A stretch of DNA of 64,000 nt. It comes from Yinghuangia sp045039925. Lineage in GTDB: Bacteria > Actinomycetota > Actinomycetes > Streptomycetales > Streptomycetaceae. The DNA lies in the NCBI GenBank assembly GCA_045039925.1, contig CP108400.1, positions 5,766,001 through 5,830,000 on the forward strand, given 5' to 3'. Of the stretch, positions 1-10,421 are shown in pieces. Positions within the stretch are counted from its first letter, which is position 1; every line of letters begins with the position of its first letter. The notes beneath the pieces are model-generated. The model did not search any database and was not told the origin of the DNA. It worked only from the letters and a program-made list of their open reading frames with translations. The position numbers were made by a program, and so were the translations under genes.

Positions 1-2
1 CC

Positions 3-1214
3 CTCTCAGGGTTGGCCGTCGGTGTGGCCGGGACACTGGCCTTCCGCTGGAGCGAGCGCGCGCTCGGCAACCCCGGGGGTCAGACGGCTCCCGCGGGCCC
101 GGTGCTCCCCCCCGGCGTGGCGATCGTCCTTTCGGTGCTGCGCTCGTCCGCCGTCGTGCTGGACGAACGGGACGCGGTGGTCAAGGCCAGCTCGGCCGCG
201 TACACCTTCGGCCTGGTCCGCGGCGACCAACTGGTGCCCGAGGAACTTCTCCGCATGGCCCGCGAGACGCGGCGCGACGGCGAGATAAGGCAACGGGACC
301 TGCTGCTCGCCCGGCGCGACGGCCAGGAGCTGGAAGTCTCGGCGCGCGTCGCGCCCCTCGGGTCGCGCCTGGTGCTGCTGCTGGTCGAGGACCGTACCGA
401 GGCCCGGCGCGTCGACGCGGTGCGCCGCGACTTCGTCGCCAACGTCAGCCACGAGCTCAAGACCCCGGTCGGCGCGCTGTCGCTGCTCGCCGAGGCGGTC
501 CTGGACGCCAGCGACGACCCCGAGGCGGTACGCCGCTTCTCCGGCCGCATGCAGGTCGAGTCCGCGCGCCTGACCAACCTGGTGCAGGAGCTCATCGACC
601 TGTCGCGCGTACAGAACGACCACCCGCTCCAGGACATCGCCCCGGTACCGGTCGACGAACTGGTCGCCGAGGCGGTCGACCGCTGCCGGCAGGTGGCGCA
701 GAACAAGCAGATCACCCTGGCGGTCGGCGGCGATCCGGGCCTCGTCATCCCGGGCGACCACAACCAGCTGGTGATGGCGCTCGGCAACCTGGTCGAGAAC
801 GCCGTCAACTACAGCCCCGAGCGCACCCGCGTCGACATCGACGTGCGTGTGACCGGTCGCAAGGCCGTCATCGCCGTCTCCGACCAGGGCATCGGCATCC
901 CGCACCGCGACCTGGACCGCATCTTCGAGCGCTTCTACCGCGTGGACCCCGCACGTTCGCGGGCCACCGGCGGAACCGGGCTCGGGCTGTCCATCGTGAA
1001 ACACATCGTGGCCGGACACGGGGGCGAGGTCACGGTACGCAGCCTGGAGGGCGTGGGTACCACGTTTACCCTGGTGCTGCCCCTTCTGCCCGCCGACGAA
1101 CGGGGCAAGTTCCCCGACGCGGCGTCCACAATGACGAGGCCCGGCGCACCGTCCGCGTCCGGCGGATCGAGTGATCTGGCCCCGTCGTACAACTCCCGGG
1201 AGGGTTCGGGATGA
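3..1214 (+). CDS. phoR: Sensor histidine kinase PhoR, N-terminus cut by window edge
   Basis: Membrane histidine kinase of a phosphate-starvation two-component system; it autophosphorylates and passes the phosphate to the adjacent response regulator. The reading frame is already open at the first base, so the membrane-anchoring N-terminus is probably outside the window; an in-frame TTG lies at base 12 but is unlikely to be the true start. Visible are a PAS-like region (about residues 40-130 of the visible part), the HisKA phosphoacceptor motif VSHELKTP, then the HATPase N-box (LVENAVNYS), the G1 box (SDQGIGIP) and the G2 box (TGGTGLGLSIVKH). The stop overlaps the next start as ATGA, so the two are translationally coupled. 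Identification as PhoR rests on the PhoP-like partner and the streptomycete gene order that follows. Confidence is high for family and good for the name. Confidence 0.9.
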   Translation, partial: LSGLAVGVAGTLAFRWSERALGNPGGQTAPAGPVLPPGVAIVLSVLRSSAVVLDERDAVVKASSAAYTFGLVRGDQLVPEELLRMARETRRDGEIRQRDLLLARRDGQELEVSARVAPLGSRLVLLLVEDRTEARRVDAVRRDFVANVSHELKTPVGALSLLAEAVLDASDDPEAVRRFSGRMQVESARLTNLVQELIDLSRVQNDHPLQDIAPVPVDELVAEAVDRCRQVAQNKQITLAVGGDPGLVIPGDHNQLVMALGNLVENAVNYSPERTRVDIDVRVTGRKAVIAVSDQGIGIPHRDLDRIFERFYRVDPARSRATGGTGLGLSIVKHIVAGHGGEVTVRSLEGVGTTFTLVLPLLPADERGKFPDAASTMTRPGAPSASGGSSDLAPSYNSREGSG

Positions 1215-1891
1215 CCCGAGTGCTCGTCGTCGAGGACGAGGAGTCCTTCAGCGACCCGCTTGCGTTCCTGCTGCGCAAGGAAGGGTTCGAGGTCGCGGTT
1301 GCGGTCACCGGCCCCGATGCGCTGGAACAGTTCGACCAGGGTGGCGCCGACCTCGTGCTGCTCGACCTGATGCTGCCGGGCCTGCCCGGCACCGAGGTCT
1401 GCCGTCGCCTGCGTGCCAAGTCGAACGTGCCCGTCATCATGGTCACCGCCAAGGACAGCGAGGTCGACAAGGTCGTCGGCCTGGAGATCGGGGCGGACGA
1501 CTACGTCACCAAGCCCTTCTCGTCGCGCGAACTGGTCGCCCGCATCCGTGCGGTGCTCCGCCGCCAGGGGGAGCCGACCGAGGTCGAGCCGACCGCCCTG
1601 GAGGCGGGCCCGGTGCGCATGGACGTCGACCGGCACCGCGTGACCGTGGACGGCGTCAAGGTCGAACTGCCGCTCAAGGAGTTCGACTTGCTCGAACTGC
1701 TGCTGCGCAACGCGGGCCGCGTGCTGACCCGCATGCAGCTGATCGACCGCGTCTGGGGGGCGGGGTACGTCGGCGACACCAAGACGCTGGACGTCCACGT
1801 CAAGCGGCTGCGCGCCAAGATCGAGCCGGACCCGGGAGCCCCGCGCTACCTGGTGACGGTCCGCGGGCTGGGCTACAAGTTCGAGCCGTGA
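1211..1891 (+). CDS. phoP: Response regulator PhoP (OmpR family)
   Basis: 226-residue OmpR/PhoB-type regulator. It has an N-terminal receiver domain with the acidic pocket (VEDEES), the phosphoacceptor Asp in LLDLMLPG, the Thr in MVTAKDS and the Lys in VTKPFSSRE. A C-terminal winged-helix DNA-binding domain (about residues 130-226) ends in VTVRGLGYKFEP. In streptomycetes PhoP binds PHO boxes to control phosphate uptake and secondary metabolism. The start overlaps the kinase stop by 4 nt, so the pair forms one operon, and a perfect hairpin terminator follows about 50 bp downstream. Length and all key residues are typical of the family. Confidence 0.93.
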   Translation: MTRVLVVEDEESFSDPLAFLLRKEGFEVAVAVTGPDALEQFDQGGADLVLLDLMLPGLPGTEVCRRLRAKSNVPVIMVTAKDSEVDKVVGLEIGADDYVTKPFSSRELVARIRAVLRRQGEPTEVEPTALEAGPVRMDVDRHRVTVDGVKVELPLKEFDLLELLLRNAGRVLTRMQLIDRVWGAGYVGDTKTLDVHVKRLRAKIEPDPGAPRYLVTVRGLGYKFEP

Positions 1892-1944
1892 CAGGCCCGT
1901 TCGCGGCGCCGTGCGCCCGCTGAGGCGACGTACGCCGACCATGC

Positions 1945-1990
1945 AGAGGCCGAGGGCCCGTCCGGACGTCCGGACGGGCCCTCGGCCTCT
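1945..1990. terminator. Perfect bidirectional hairpin between phoP and a convergent lipoprotein gene
   Basis: A 46-bp perfect inverted repeat with 23-nt arms meeting at GGAC/GTCC, no unpaired loop and no long T-tract. It sits between two convergent genes and could stop transcription from both sides. Confidence 0.85.
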
Positions 1991-2002
1991 GGTGCGCTCT
2001 GC

Positions 2003-2734
2003 TCAGCTGTTCGCGGGCTCGTTCGAAGCCGGCGGACGCGACGAGGAGTTGGCCGCCGGCGTGGTGGCCGGCGCGGTCGCCGTGCCGGTGGCGGTCGGAC
2101 CGCCCGACTCCGGGGCGCCCGAGGCGGCACCGGTGGCCGGGGGAGAGGCGGAGGTGCCGGTGGCCGGGGCGCTCGCCGGCGGCGTGGTGGCCGGCGCGCT
2201 CGGGGTACTCGGGGCCGCGCTCGGCGACGACGACGGCTTCAGCGCCTCGTAGTGGTCCTCCGGCAGGTGCACCGCGACGCCCAGCTTGGTCTGGCCGACC
2301 GTGCTGAAGCTGAACGTGACGTCGACGTACTTGCCGGCGGTGGCGTCGGGTGCGCCCGAGAAGGTCACCGACGGGCCGCCCTTCTCACCGGTCAGGTAGA
2401 CCGCGCCGCGGGCCGGGACGGTGATGGAGGTGGCGCCGTCCTGGCCCTTCATCGTGCCCGGGGCGGCCGCGCCGGCCAGCGTGACCTGCTTGAGCGTCTC
2501 GGGCTTGTCGCTTTCGTTGATGAGCGCGCCGCCGAGCGACACGAGGCCCGAGCCTTCGTCTCCGGTGACCAGCGAGAGGTTCTGCACCTTGATGGTGCCG
2601 ACCTGGGTGTACGCGCTGTCCGGCTTGAGCTGCGTGGTCGCGGCGTCCGTACCGCTGGAGCAGGCGGCCGCCAGAGGGGCCAGCGCGAGGGCGAGGGTTG
2701 CGGCGACGGCACCCCGTCGAATGCTGCGGCTCAC
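2003..2734 (-). CDS. Secreted lipoprotein, DUF461-like / copper-chaperone-like fold
   Basis: About 243-residue predicted lipoprotein. The GTG start at 2734 was chosen because AAGGAG lies about 10 nt upstream and it gives a clean signal peptide: charged RSIRRG, a hydrophobic stretch, then the lipobox LAAACSSG. The mature part (about residues 25-175) is a beta-rich domain of the PCu(A)C/DUF461 kind often found as exported lipoproteins in actinomycetes. The C-terminal 70 residues are Ser/Pro/Ala/Thr-rich and of low complexity. The canonical copper-binding Met/His set is not obvious, so no metal role is claimed. The gene is convergent to phoP and divergent from carD. In-frame upstream codons exist but lack signal-peptide logic. 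Confidence 0.75.
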   Translation of the reverse strand: MSRSIRRGAVAATLALALAPLAAACSSGTDAATTQLKPDSAYTQVGTIKVQNLSLVTGDEGSGLVSLGGALINESDKPETLKQVTLAGAAAPGTMKGQDGATSITVPARGAVYLTGEKGGPSVTFSGAPDATAGKYVDVTFSFSTVGQTKLGVAVHLPEDHYEALKPSSSPSAAPSTPSAPATTPPASAPATGTSASPPATGAASGAPESGGPTATGTATAPATTPAANSSSRPPASNEPANS

Positions 2735-3117
2735 GGCGGGCGTTTCTCCTTGGGTCCTTGACAGGCACGGTGATCCCGGTCTCCGGGACCGGCGACAGCC
2801 TATCCAGGCCCGATCGGCGACTTGTACGCGGCTCTGAAGGGTCATCAGGAAGAGGTAATGCCTGGTGTCCAAAAACAGATGGGTCGGGCCAGTGTGTCCA
2901 GCCACGCCGATAGTCGATTCCGTGTTCGACTGGAGGCAGGGACAAGTTGACCGCTTTGTCCGGTTTATGGATCACCCCGGGGGTCGTCACGGGGTGGGAC
3001 AAGCATGTCCGTGTGGCCGTTGTCAAGCCCCGACTAAGGCCCTGACCTGCGGAAACGCCATTCAGGCGGGGCGTGACCCGTGTTACCCTAGAAAGCCACG
3101 GAAGGGGTACCTGTCAC

Positions 3118-3600
3118 ATGACGTTCAAGGTTGGCGACACGGTGGTCTACCCCCATCACGGGGCCGCGCTCATCGAGGCGATCGAGACTCGCACCATCAA
3201 GGGCGAGGACAAGATCTACCTGGTGCTGAAGGTAGCCCAGGGCGACCTCACGGTACGAGTCCCCGCTGACAACGCGGAGTTCGTCGGTGTGCGCGACGTG
3301 GTGGGCCAGGAGGGCCTCGATCGCGTCTTCGAGGTGCTGCGGGCTCCGCACACCGAGGAGCCGACGAACTGGTCGCGACGCTACAAGGCGAACCTGGAGA
3401 AGCTCGCTTCCGGTGACGTTATCAAGGTTGCCGAGGTCGTGCGCGACCTTTGGCGCCGTGAGCGTGACCGCGGCCTGTCGGCCGGTGAGAAGCGGATGCT
3501 CGCGAAGGCGCGGCAGATCCTGGTGAGCGAGCTGGCACTCGCGGAGAACACCAACGAAGACAAGGCCGAGGCGATCCTCGACGAGGTTCTGGCCTCCTGA
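3118..3600 (+). CDS. carD: CarD-family RNA polymerase-binding transcription factor
   Basis: 160-residue CarD/CdnL-type protein that binds the RNA polymerase beta subunit and stabilises open complexes at rRNA and many housekeeping promoters. It starts with the typical FKVGDTVVYPHHGAA Tudor-like RNAP-interaction domain (residues 1-60), followed by the helical C-terminal DNA-binding region with the LWRRERDRGLSAGEKRML segment. The ATG was chosen because GAAGGGG lies upstream and the protein then begins exactly at the conserved domain; longer in-frame starts exist. It is monocistronic: an intrinsic terminator lies 175 bp downstream. Essential in mycobacteria; its place between phoP and ispD matches streptomycete gene order. 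Confidence 0.93.
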   Translation: MTFKVGDTVVYPHHGAALIEAIETRTIKGEDKIYLVLKVAQGDLTVRVPADNAEFVGVRDVVGQEGLDRVFEVLRAPHTEEPTNWSRRYKANLEKLASGDVIKVAEVVRDLWRRERDRGLSAGEKRMLAKARQILVSELALAENTNEDKAEAILDEVLAS

Positions 3601-3774
3601 ACGCGTAGCGCCGGGCGGAACGGGGCGTGTGGGCGGCTCTCCGATGAGTTGCGTGGTCATTCGCGCAATCGGGTGAATCGCGGCCCCGTCTGTACCGGCC
3701 TGGCGACCGTTTGATCTGTCGGTGGTCGGCCGACGGGTTCCTCGCGGCCGTTTTCCGGGCTCACGCGGCCCGGT

Positions 3775-3815
3775 CCGTCGGTGCGCGCCGGGCCCTGCCC
3801 GGCGCGCACCGACGG
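3775..3815 (+). terminator. Intrinsic terminator downstream of carD
   Basis: A 19-bp perfect stem (arms CCGTCGGTGCGCGCCGGGC and its complement) with a CCT loop, followed directly by TTTT at 3816-3819. This is a classical rho-independent terminator. Confidence 0.85.
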
Positions 3816-4316
3816 TTTTCACGGACAAACACTTCACCGACGACCACCGACGACACGGATGGCGGCGAACACCGGTTCGACGTCCGCGCGTTCGCGGTGC
3901 GCTCCGCCGGCGTGACGCCGCGACGTGATGTGCGTTGCGGCGCTGCTGTCCTGCGGCGTACGTCCGCCGGTGTGCGCTGCTGTGTGGCGTGCTCTGTCGG
4001 CGAGCCGTGACGGGCATGCAGTCCGGGGCGACACGCGCGGGTGACATCTACGTGGCAAAAACACGGACATGCGGCCGGTGGCGAACCCGTCGGCGCTTCG
4101 ACCCTGCGACCTCGGTGCACCGCGCCGACCCCAGGGGGGTCGGGCGGCGGTGCTGCCGCGCTGGGGCGGCTCCACGGCACCTGGGGTACCAGCCTGGGCG
4201 CCTGTTGGGGCACCTTCCCCAGTGGCTGGGCGCGTACACCCGGTTGTGTCCCGGTACCTTCGGAGCGGCATCCGGACCGTCGTCCGGACCGTGCGCGATG
4301 GGGTGAGGGATCTCCG
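3816..4316. other. Non-coding interval between carD terminator and ispD
   Basis: About 500 bp in which no frame shows convincing coding character or conserved protein motifs. It presumably holds the promoter and leader of ispD. Several short GC-rich inverted repeats are present but none is a clear regulatory element. Confidence 0.5.
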
Positions 4317-5054
4317 GTGAGAGCTGCTGTTCTGGTGCCCGCGGCGGGGCTCGGGCTGCGCCTGGGCGGCGGGCTGCCCAAAGCCCTGCGTGAACTCGGC
4401 GATGTGCCGATGCTCGTCCATGCGCTGCGGTCGCTGCTGGCGGCCCCCGGCATCGACGCCGCGGTGGTGGCCGCACCGCCGGACGGCGTCGACGACGTAC
4501 GCGAGTTGCTCGCGCGCGAGCTGGGCGCCGACGCGCCCGTCACCGTCGTCGCGGGCGGGGCCACCCGCCAGGAATCGGTACGCCGCGCACTCGACGCGCT
4601 GACCGCGGACTGCCCGGTCGTCCTCGTCCACGACGCCGCGAGGCCGTTCGTGCCGGTCGCGGTGGTCGAGGCGGTCGTGGCCACGATCGAGGCCGGCGCA
4701 CTCGCGGTCGTCCCCGCGCTGCCCGTCGTCGACACGGTCAAGGAGGTCACGGACGTGGCGCCGGACGGGGCCGCCGAATGCGTCGTGCGTACGGTCGACC
4801 GGGCGTCGTTGCGCGCGGTGCAGACACCGCAGGGGTTCCGCCGCGATGTGCTGGCCGCCGCGCACGAGGCCTCGCCGGAGGGCGACACGACGGACGACGC
4901 GGGCATGGTGGAGCGCATGGGAATCACGGTCTCGGTGGTGCCGGGGTCGGAGGAGGCGTTCAAGGTCACCCGGCCGTTCGACCTGCTGCTGGCCGAGGCG
5001 CTGCTGAACCGCCGCCGCGAGCAACAGGCGGACCAGGCGGACCCGGTGGAGTAG
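4317..5054 (+). CDS. ispD: 2-C-methyl-D-erythritol 4-phosphate cytidylyltransferase
   Basis: 245-residue enzyme of the MEP isoprenoid pathway; it couples CTP to MEP to form CDP-methylerythritol. The nucleotide-binding loop AAGLGLRLGGGLPKAL is near the N-terminus; GGATRQESV and the family signature VHDAARPFV are central; the C-terminus has the expected VPGSEEAFKVTRPFDL. The GTG start was selected because it places the conserved LVPAAGLG loop at residues 6-13 and has GAGGGA 7 nt upstream. Longer in-frame extensions add low-complexity sequence unlike the family. ispF follows 74 bp downstream, so the two consecutive pathway steps are likely co-transcribed. Confidence 0.93.
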   Translation: MRAAVLVPAAGLGLRLGGGLPKALRELGDVPMLVHALRSLLAAPGIDAAVVAAPPDGVDDVRELLARELGADAPVTVVAGGATRQESVRRALDALTADCPVVLVHDAARPFVPVAVVEAVVATIEAGALAVVPALPVVDTVKEVTDVAPDGAAECVVRTVDRASLRAVQTPQGFRRDVLAAAHEASPEGDTTDDAGMVERMGITVSVVPGSEEAFKVTRPFDLLLAEALLNRRREQQADQADPVE

Positions 5055-5128
5055 AGGGTGAGCCGAGCAGTCGGAAGACTGTCCCTTCCACGTCGTCCTT
5101 TCTGTGTTCGCCCTATCCGGAGTCGTTG

Positions 5129-5635
5129 ATGTCCGCATTCGTGTCACCCCTCCCCGGCCTGCCCCGCACCGGCATCGGTGTCGACGTCCACCCCTTCGAG
5201 GAGGGCCGCGACCTGTGGGTCGCGGGACTGCACTGGCCGGGGGAGACGGGCCTCGCGGGCCACTCCGACGGCGACGTGGCCGCCCACGCGGCGTGCGACG
5301 CGCTGTTCTCGGCGGCCGGGATCGGCGACCTCGGCGCGCACTTCGGGACCTCGCGCCCCGAGTGGTCCGGCGCGTCCGGTGTCGCGCTGCTGACCGAGGC
5401 CGCGCGCCTGGTGCGCGAGGCCGGGTTCGAGATCGGCAACGTCGCCGTCCAGGTCGTCGGCGTACGCCCCAAGGTCGGGCCGCGCCGCGCCGAGGCCGAG
5501 AAGTCGCTCTCGGAAGCCGCCGGCGCGCCCGTGTCGGTGTCCGCGACCACCACCGACGGACTCGGCCTGACCGGACGCGCCGAGGGCTTGGCGGCGATCG
5601 CCACCGCGCTCGTGGTGCGGGTTTCGACCCCTTAG
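5129..5635 (+). CDS. ispF: 2-C-methyl-D-erythritol 2,4-cyclodiphosphate synthase
   Basis: 168-residue trimeric zinc enzyme that cyclises CDP-ME 2-phosphate to MEcPP with release of CMP. The metal ligands are visible as DVHPF near the N-terminus and in HSDGDVAAHA. The C-terminal TTTDGLGLTGRAEG motif, which contacts CDP, is intact. It starts with ATG after an extended N-terminus (SAFVSPLPGLPRTGIG). It is the second gene of the ispD-ispF unit; length and active-site residues match the family. Confidence 0.94.
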   Translation: MSAFVSPLPGLPRTGIGVDVHPFEEGRDLWVAGLHWPGETGLAGHSDGDVAAHAACDALFSAAGIGDLGAHFGTSRPEWSGASGVALLTEAARLVREAGFEIGNVAVQVVGVRPKVGPRRAEAEKSLSEAAGAPVSVSATTTDGLGLTGRAEGLAAIATALVVRVSTP

Positions 5636-5707
5636 CCCGCGTGGCACTCAACCCACTGAACGCCCGGACCCCCGGATCCCACCGAAGCGACGACGAGAGG
5701 GACAGCG

Positions 5708-6100
5708 ATGTCCGACAAGCTCACCGATGCCGCGCGCACGATGATCGACGCACCGAACTTCGCGACGATGGCGACCCTGCTGCCCGACGGGCGACCGCAG
5801 CTTTCCGTCGTCTGGCTCAAGACCGACGGGGACGACCTGCTCGTATCGACGGTCAAGGGCCGCCGCAAGCACCGAAATATCGTCGCCGATCCGCGGGTGA
5901 CGCTGCTCGTCTATCCGAAGGCCGACCCCTACACGTACGTCGAGGTCAGGGGCACCGCTTCCCTGGAGGACGACGGCGCGCCCGAGCTGATCCAGGAGCT
6001 GTCGCAGCGGTACGACGGCAAGCCGTTCCGCGAGGGCGACCCCGCGAACGAACGGGTCGTCGTGCGGGTCACCCCTGACCGGATCGTCACGCGGGGCTGA
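5708..6100 (+). CDS. PPOX-class F420/FMN-dependent oxidoreductase
   Basis: 130-residue split-barrel flavoprotein-like protein of the pyridoxamine-phosphate-oxidase superfamily. Such small actinobacterial proteins commonly bind F420 or FMN and reduce diverse substrates; the true substrate here is unknown. The family pattern is clear: an N-terminal FATMATLLPDGRPQLSVVW strand pair, then KGRRKHRNIVADPRVTLLV, then the C-terminal VRVTPDRIVTRG. The ATG has GAGAGGGAC upstream. It stands alone between ispF and cysS in the same direction. Confidence 0.85.
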   Translation: MSDKLTDAARTMIDAPNFATMATLLPDGRPQLSVVWLKTDGDDLLVSTVKGRRKHRNIVADPRVTLLVYPKADPYTYVEVRGTASLEDDGAPELIQELSQRYDGKPFREGDPANERVVVRVTPDRIVTRG

Positions 6101-6130
6101 ATGCGGGAGCTTCCCCGCCCTGCCACCCCG

Positions 6131-6136
6131 TAAACT
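6131..6136 (+). promoter_or_regulatory. -10 box implying a leaderless cysS transcript
   Basis: TAAACT ends 6 nt before the cysS GTG, so transcription would start at or next to the start codon. No Shine-Dalgarno sequence is present between them. Leaderless mRNAs with this spacing are common in actinomycetes. Confidence 0.55.
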
Positions 6137-6142
6137 CGCAGG

Positions 6143-7555
<1,413 letters not shown>

Positions 7556-7738
7556 CCCCCGCTCCACCGTGTCCCCGACAACGGGGACCGCAATCAGGAC
7601 GCCGGTGCGCGCACCGGCACGAGGACCGACCAGTCGCCGCCGCACGGCGGTCAGCGTACGACCGTTTCCATGCGGCCGGGCCGAGCGCCCGGCCGTACGG
7701 TTGTACGTGCGAGACGAGAGCACCGAAGGGACATCGAC

Positions 7739-8707
7739 ATGGCCGGCAACAGCCAGCGCCGCAACAAGCGCAACCCGGGGAGCAAGAAGGGTCCCCAGGT
7801 CGGGACGGGCGGGCACAGCCGCCGTGCGCTGCGCGGCAAGGGCCCGACGCCGCCTGCCGAGATGCGCAAGGGGCACGCCAAGCAGCGGTCCGCGAACGCC
7901 GCGGCCAAGCGCGCCGCGCGGCCGGGCGGCCGGACGGGCGTCGCGCGCGGCCGGGGCGGCAAGGGCACGGTGGAGCTGGTGTACGGGCGCAACTCGGTCG
8001 TCGAGGCGCTGCGTGCCGGCATCCCGGGCAGCGCCCTGTACGTCGCGCAGTTCATCGACTCGGACGACCGCGTGCGCGAGGCGCTCAAGCTCGCCAACGA
8101 CATGTCCATCCCGCTGATGGAGGCGCCGCGCCCCGAACTGGACCGGCTCACCGAGGGCGGCCACCACCAGGGCCTCGCGCTGCAGATCCCGGCGTACGAG
8201 TACGCCCACCCCGACGACCTGGTCGAGGTCGCGCACGACAACGGCGAAGTGCCGCTGGTCATCGTGCTCGACGGCATCACCGACCCGCGCAACCTGGGAG
8301 CGGTCATCCGCTCGGCGGCGGCGTTCGGCGCGCACGGCGTGGTCGTCCCCGAGCGGCGTGCCGCGGGGATGACGGCGGGTGCGTGGAAGACGTCCGCGGG
8401 TGCGGCGGCGCGTGTGCCGGTGGCGCGGGCGTCGAACCTGCGGCAGGTGCTGGAGGCGTACCAGAAGCAGGGGCTGTTCGTGGTCGGGCTCGCGGCCGAC
8501 GGCACCGACGACCTCGCCGAGCTGTCGACCGCCGACGAGCCGCTGGTGATCGTGATCGGCTCGGAGGGCAAGGGCCTCTCGCGCCTGGTGACCGAGACGT
8601 GCGACCAGACCGTGGCCATTCCGATGGCGGCGGGCAACGAGTCGCTCAACGCGGGCGTCGCGGCCGGGATCGTGCTGTACGAGGTCGCGCGCCGACGCGG
8701 CGTCTGA
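7739..8707 (+). CDS. rlmB: 23S rRNA (guanosine-2'-O-)-methyltransferase RlmB (SpoU/TrmH family)
   Basis: 322-residue SPOUT methyltransferase. The first 75 residues are a very basic Lys/Arg/Gly-rich extension (NSQRRNKRNPGSKKG) typical of actinobacterial members. Next come the substrate-recognition domain starting VYGRNSVVEAL and the knotted SAM-binding domain with DGITDPRNLGAVIRSA, IGSEGKGLSRLV and IPMAAGNESLNAGVAAGI. The ATG follows GAAGGGACATCGAC. The family modifies a conserved guanosine in 23S rRNA (G2251 in E. coli). It sits directly after cysS as in other streptomycetes. Confidence 0.92.
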   Translation: MAGNSQRRNKRNPGSKKGPQVGTGGHSRRALRGKGPTPPAEMRKGHAKQRSANAAAKRAARPGGRTGVARGRGGKGTVELVYGRNSVVEALRAGIPGSALYVAQFIDSDDRVREALKLANDMSIPLMEAPRPELDRLTEGGHHQGLALQIPAYEYAHPDDLVEVAHDNGEVPLVIVLDGITDPRNLGAVIRSAAAFGAHGVVVPERRAAGMTAGAWKTSAGAAARVPVARASNLRQVLEAYQKQGLFVVGLAADGTDDLAELSTADEPLVIVIGSEGKGLSRLVTETCDQTVAIPMAAGNESLNAGVAAGIVLYEVARRRGV

Positions 8708-8889
8708 CGCCGTGCGGCACCGCCAGCCGGTGCGCCCGCCGCGCGCCGCCAGGCGGTGCCTCCGGGGATCTCCTTCGGGTGATTCCCGGCGCCGTAACGG
8801 GTGGACGCGTCGCCGGGGCCGGTCGCGGGGCTCGAAGATAGGTGTCCGTATGGCCGCATCCTCCCGGGGGGATCGGCGGTTAGAGATGC

Positions 8890-10281
8890 GTGGAGACCAG
8901 ATCGGAAGGCCGCTTTGGTGGCCAGCGTGATCAGGACGACCGGCTGAGCGGTGGGGGACCCGCGGATTTCGGCAGCGTCCCGACCTTGGTACGGGACCCG
9001 GTCGATCCTGCGGCCGTGTCCGCCCCCACCCGCAGTCTTCGGGTGGTGATCGGACCGCCCCCGGGCACGCGCGAGGCGCAGCTGCCCGGGCAGCGGGACG
9101 GGTTCCGGTCGGACCCGACCGACGTCACCACCGAGCTGCCGCGAGTCGACCTGGGGGCGGACCCGCCGACGTCGGTGATGCCGCCGGTACGCGACAGGCC
9201 GGTGCGCGACAGGCCCGCCGCACGGGCGCCGCGCCCGGCGGCCGCCCGCACCGCGGCGCGTACCCAGGCCCGCACGGAGGCCCGGCCCTCCGCCGCGAAG
9301 ACGCAGCCTCCGGCGCCGACGAGGCGCGGGCCGTTGCAGCCCGGCACGTTCCTGCTGCCGCTGCGCGGGTTCCTGGGCATCGCGTTCCTGCTGGAGGGGC
9401 TGCGCAAGCTCTACGACCCGGCGTTCCTGGACCCGGACGCGACCGACTCCTTCGCGCACCGCATCGAGGTGCTGCGGGGCGGCAGCTTCGTGCCCGGCGT
9501 CCTCGACCTCGCGTCGCAGCATGCGATCACGGTGGGACTGCTGTTCGCCTTCGGGCAGGTGGTCGCGGGTGTCGGCGCGCTGCTGGGGCTGTGGACGCGG
9601 GCGATGGGCATGATCGGCATGCTGCTGTCGCTCGGCGTGCTGGTCGCGGTGGGCGGGAGTTCTTCGCCCTACCACGCGGCCTACGTGGTGTTCCTGGCGG
9701 CGTGGAGCCCGCTGGCACTCGCGGGCGCGCCGATGTACTCCGTGGACTGCTGGCTGTCGCTGCGCAACTGGCGCGGTCCGCTGACCATTCCGGTGCGCGC
9801 CCGGCGACGCAAGCTCGGGTACGGCTCGATCATCGCGGGTGCGGGTGTCGGCCTGACGCTGCTCGCGGGTGCGCTGTTCGGGCATCCCACGGCCCCCGAC
9901 ACCACGTTGCCGGTGGGCGACACGCCCGAGACCTCGGTGTCCGGCCCGGCGACCTCGGAGGAGGCGCCGCAGGTCCCGGGCCCGGCGGTCGCTCCGCCGC
10001 CCGCCCCGCAGCCCGGCAATCCGGCCGCCCCGGGTGCCTCGGCGGCGCCGAGCGCGACCAAGGGGGCGGCGACCGCCCCGTCGGCGGCGCCGAAGACCAG
10101 CCCGGCGGCCAAGACGCCGGCCGGCGCCACGGCGACCCGGAAGCCGGCGGCCACCACGGGCGGCAACAACGCCCCGGCGGCCGCGGCGACGCAGCCGAAG
10201 TCCACGTCCCAGAAGCCCTCGAACGCGGGCGGCGCGAGCAACACCAACAGCAACCCGCTGGGCGGGCTGCTGGGGGGGTGA
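8890..10281 (+). CDS. DoxX-family membrane protein with long disordered tails
   Basis: 463-residue protein with a soluble, charged N-terminal third (about residues 1-150, many Arg/Pro/Ala). A DoxX-like membrane domain follows, with about four hydrophobic helices at residues 155-175, 205-260, 265-285 and 315-335. A 130-residue Pro/Ala/Thr/Lys-rich C-terminal tail ends in GGLLGG. DoxX proteins are quinone-linked or oxidative-stress-associated membrane proteins, but the function of this long actinobacterial form is not established. The GTG at 8890 is the first reasonable in-frame start. It closes the cysS-rlmB run before convergent genes. Confidence 0.7.
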   Translation: METRSEGRFGGQRDQDDRLSGGGPADFGSVPTLVRDPVDPAAVSAPTRSLRVVIGPPPGTREAQLPGQRDGFRSDPTDVTTELPRVDLGADPPTSVMPPVRDRPVRDRPAARAPRPAAARTAARTQARTEARPSAAKTQPPAPTRRGPLQPGTFLLPLRGFLGIAFLLEGLRKLYDPAFLDPDATDSFAHRIEVLRGGSFVPGVLDLASQHAITVGLLFAFGQVVAGVGALLGLWTRAMGMIGMLLSLGVLVAVGGSSSPYHAAYVVFLAAWSPLALAGAPMYSVDCWLSLRNWRGPLTIPVRARRRKLGYGSIIAGAGVGLTLLAGALFGHPTAPDTTLPVGDTPETSVSGPATSEEAPQVPGPAVAPPPAPQPGNPAAPGASAAPSATKGAATAPSAAPKTSPAAKTPAGATATRKPAATTGGNNAPAAAATQPKSTSQKPSNAGGASNTNSNPLGGLLGG

Positions 10282-10421
10282 TCGGAGACGGGGACGGTGT
10301 CCGGTGAGGCGGCAGGTGCCGCCGGTACGGGACGGGGGCGGGGCGAAGACTTGGGCGTGGTCCGGGAGTTCCCGGGCCACGCCCTTCGCCTTCAGGCGTG
10401 TCGTCGGCCCGTTCGGGAGCG

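Noticed and set aside
3834..5651. 605-codon open frame on the minus strand
   Set aside because: Antisense to ispD and ispF, Arg/Ser-rich, no family resemblance.
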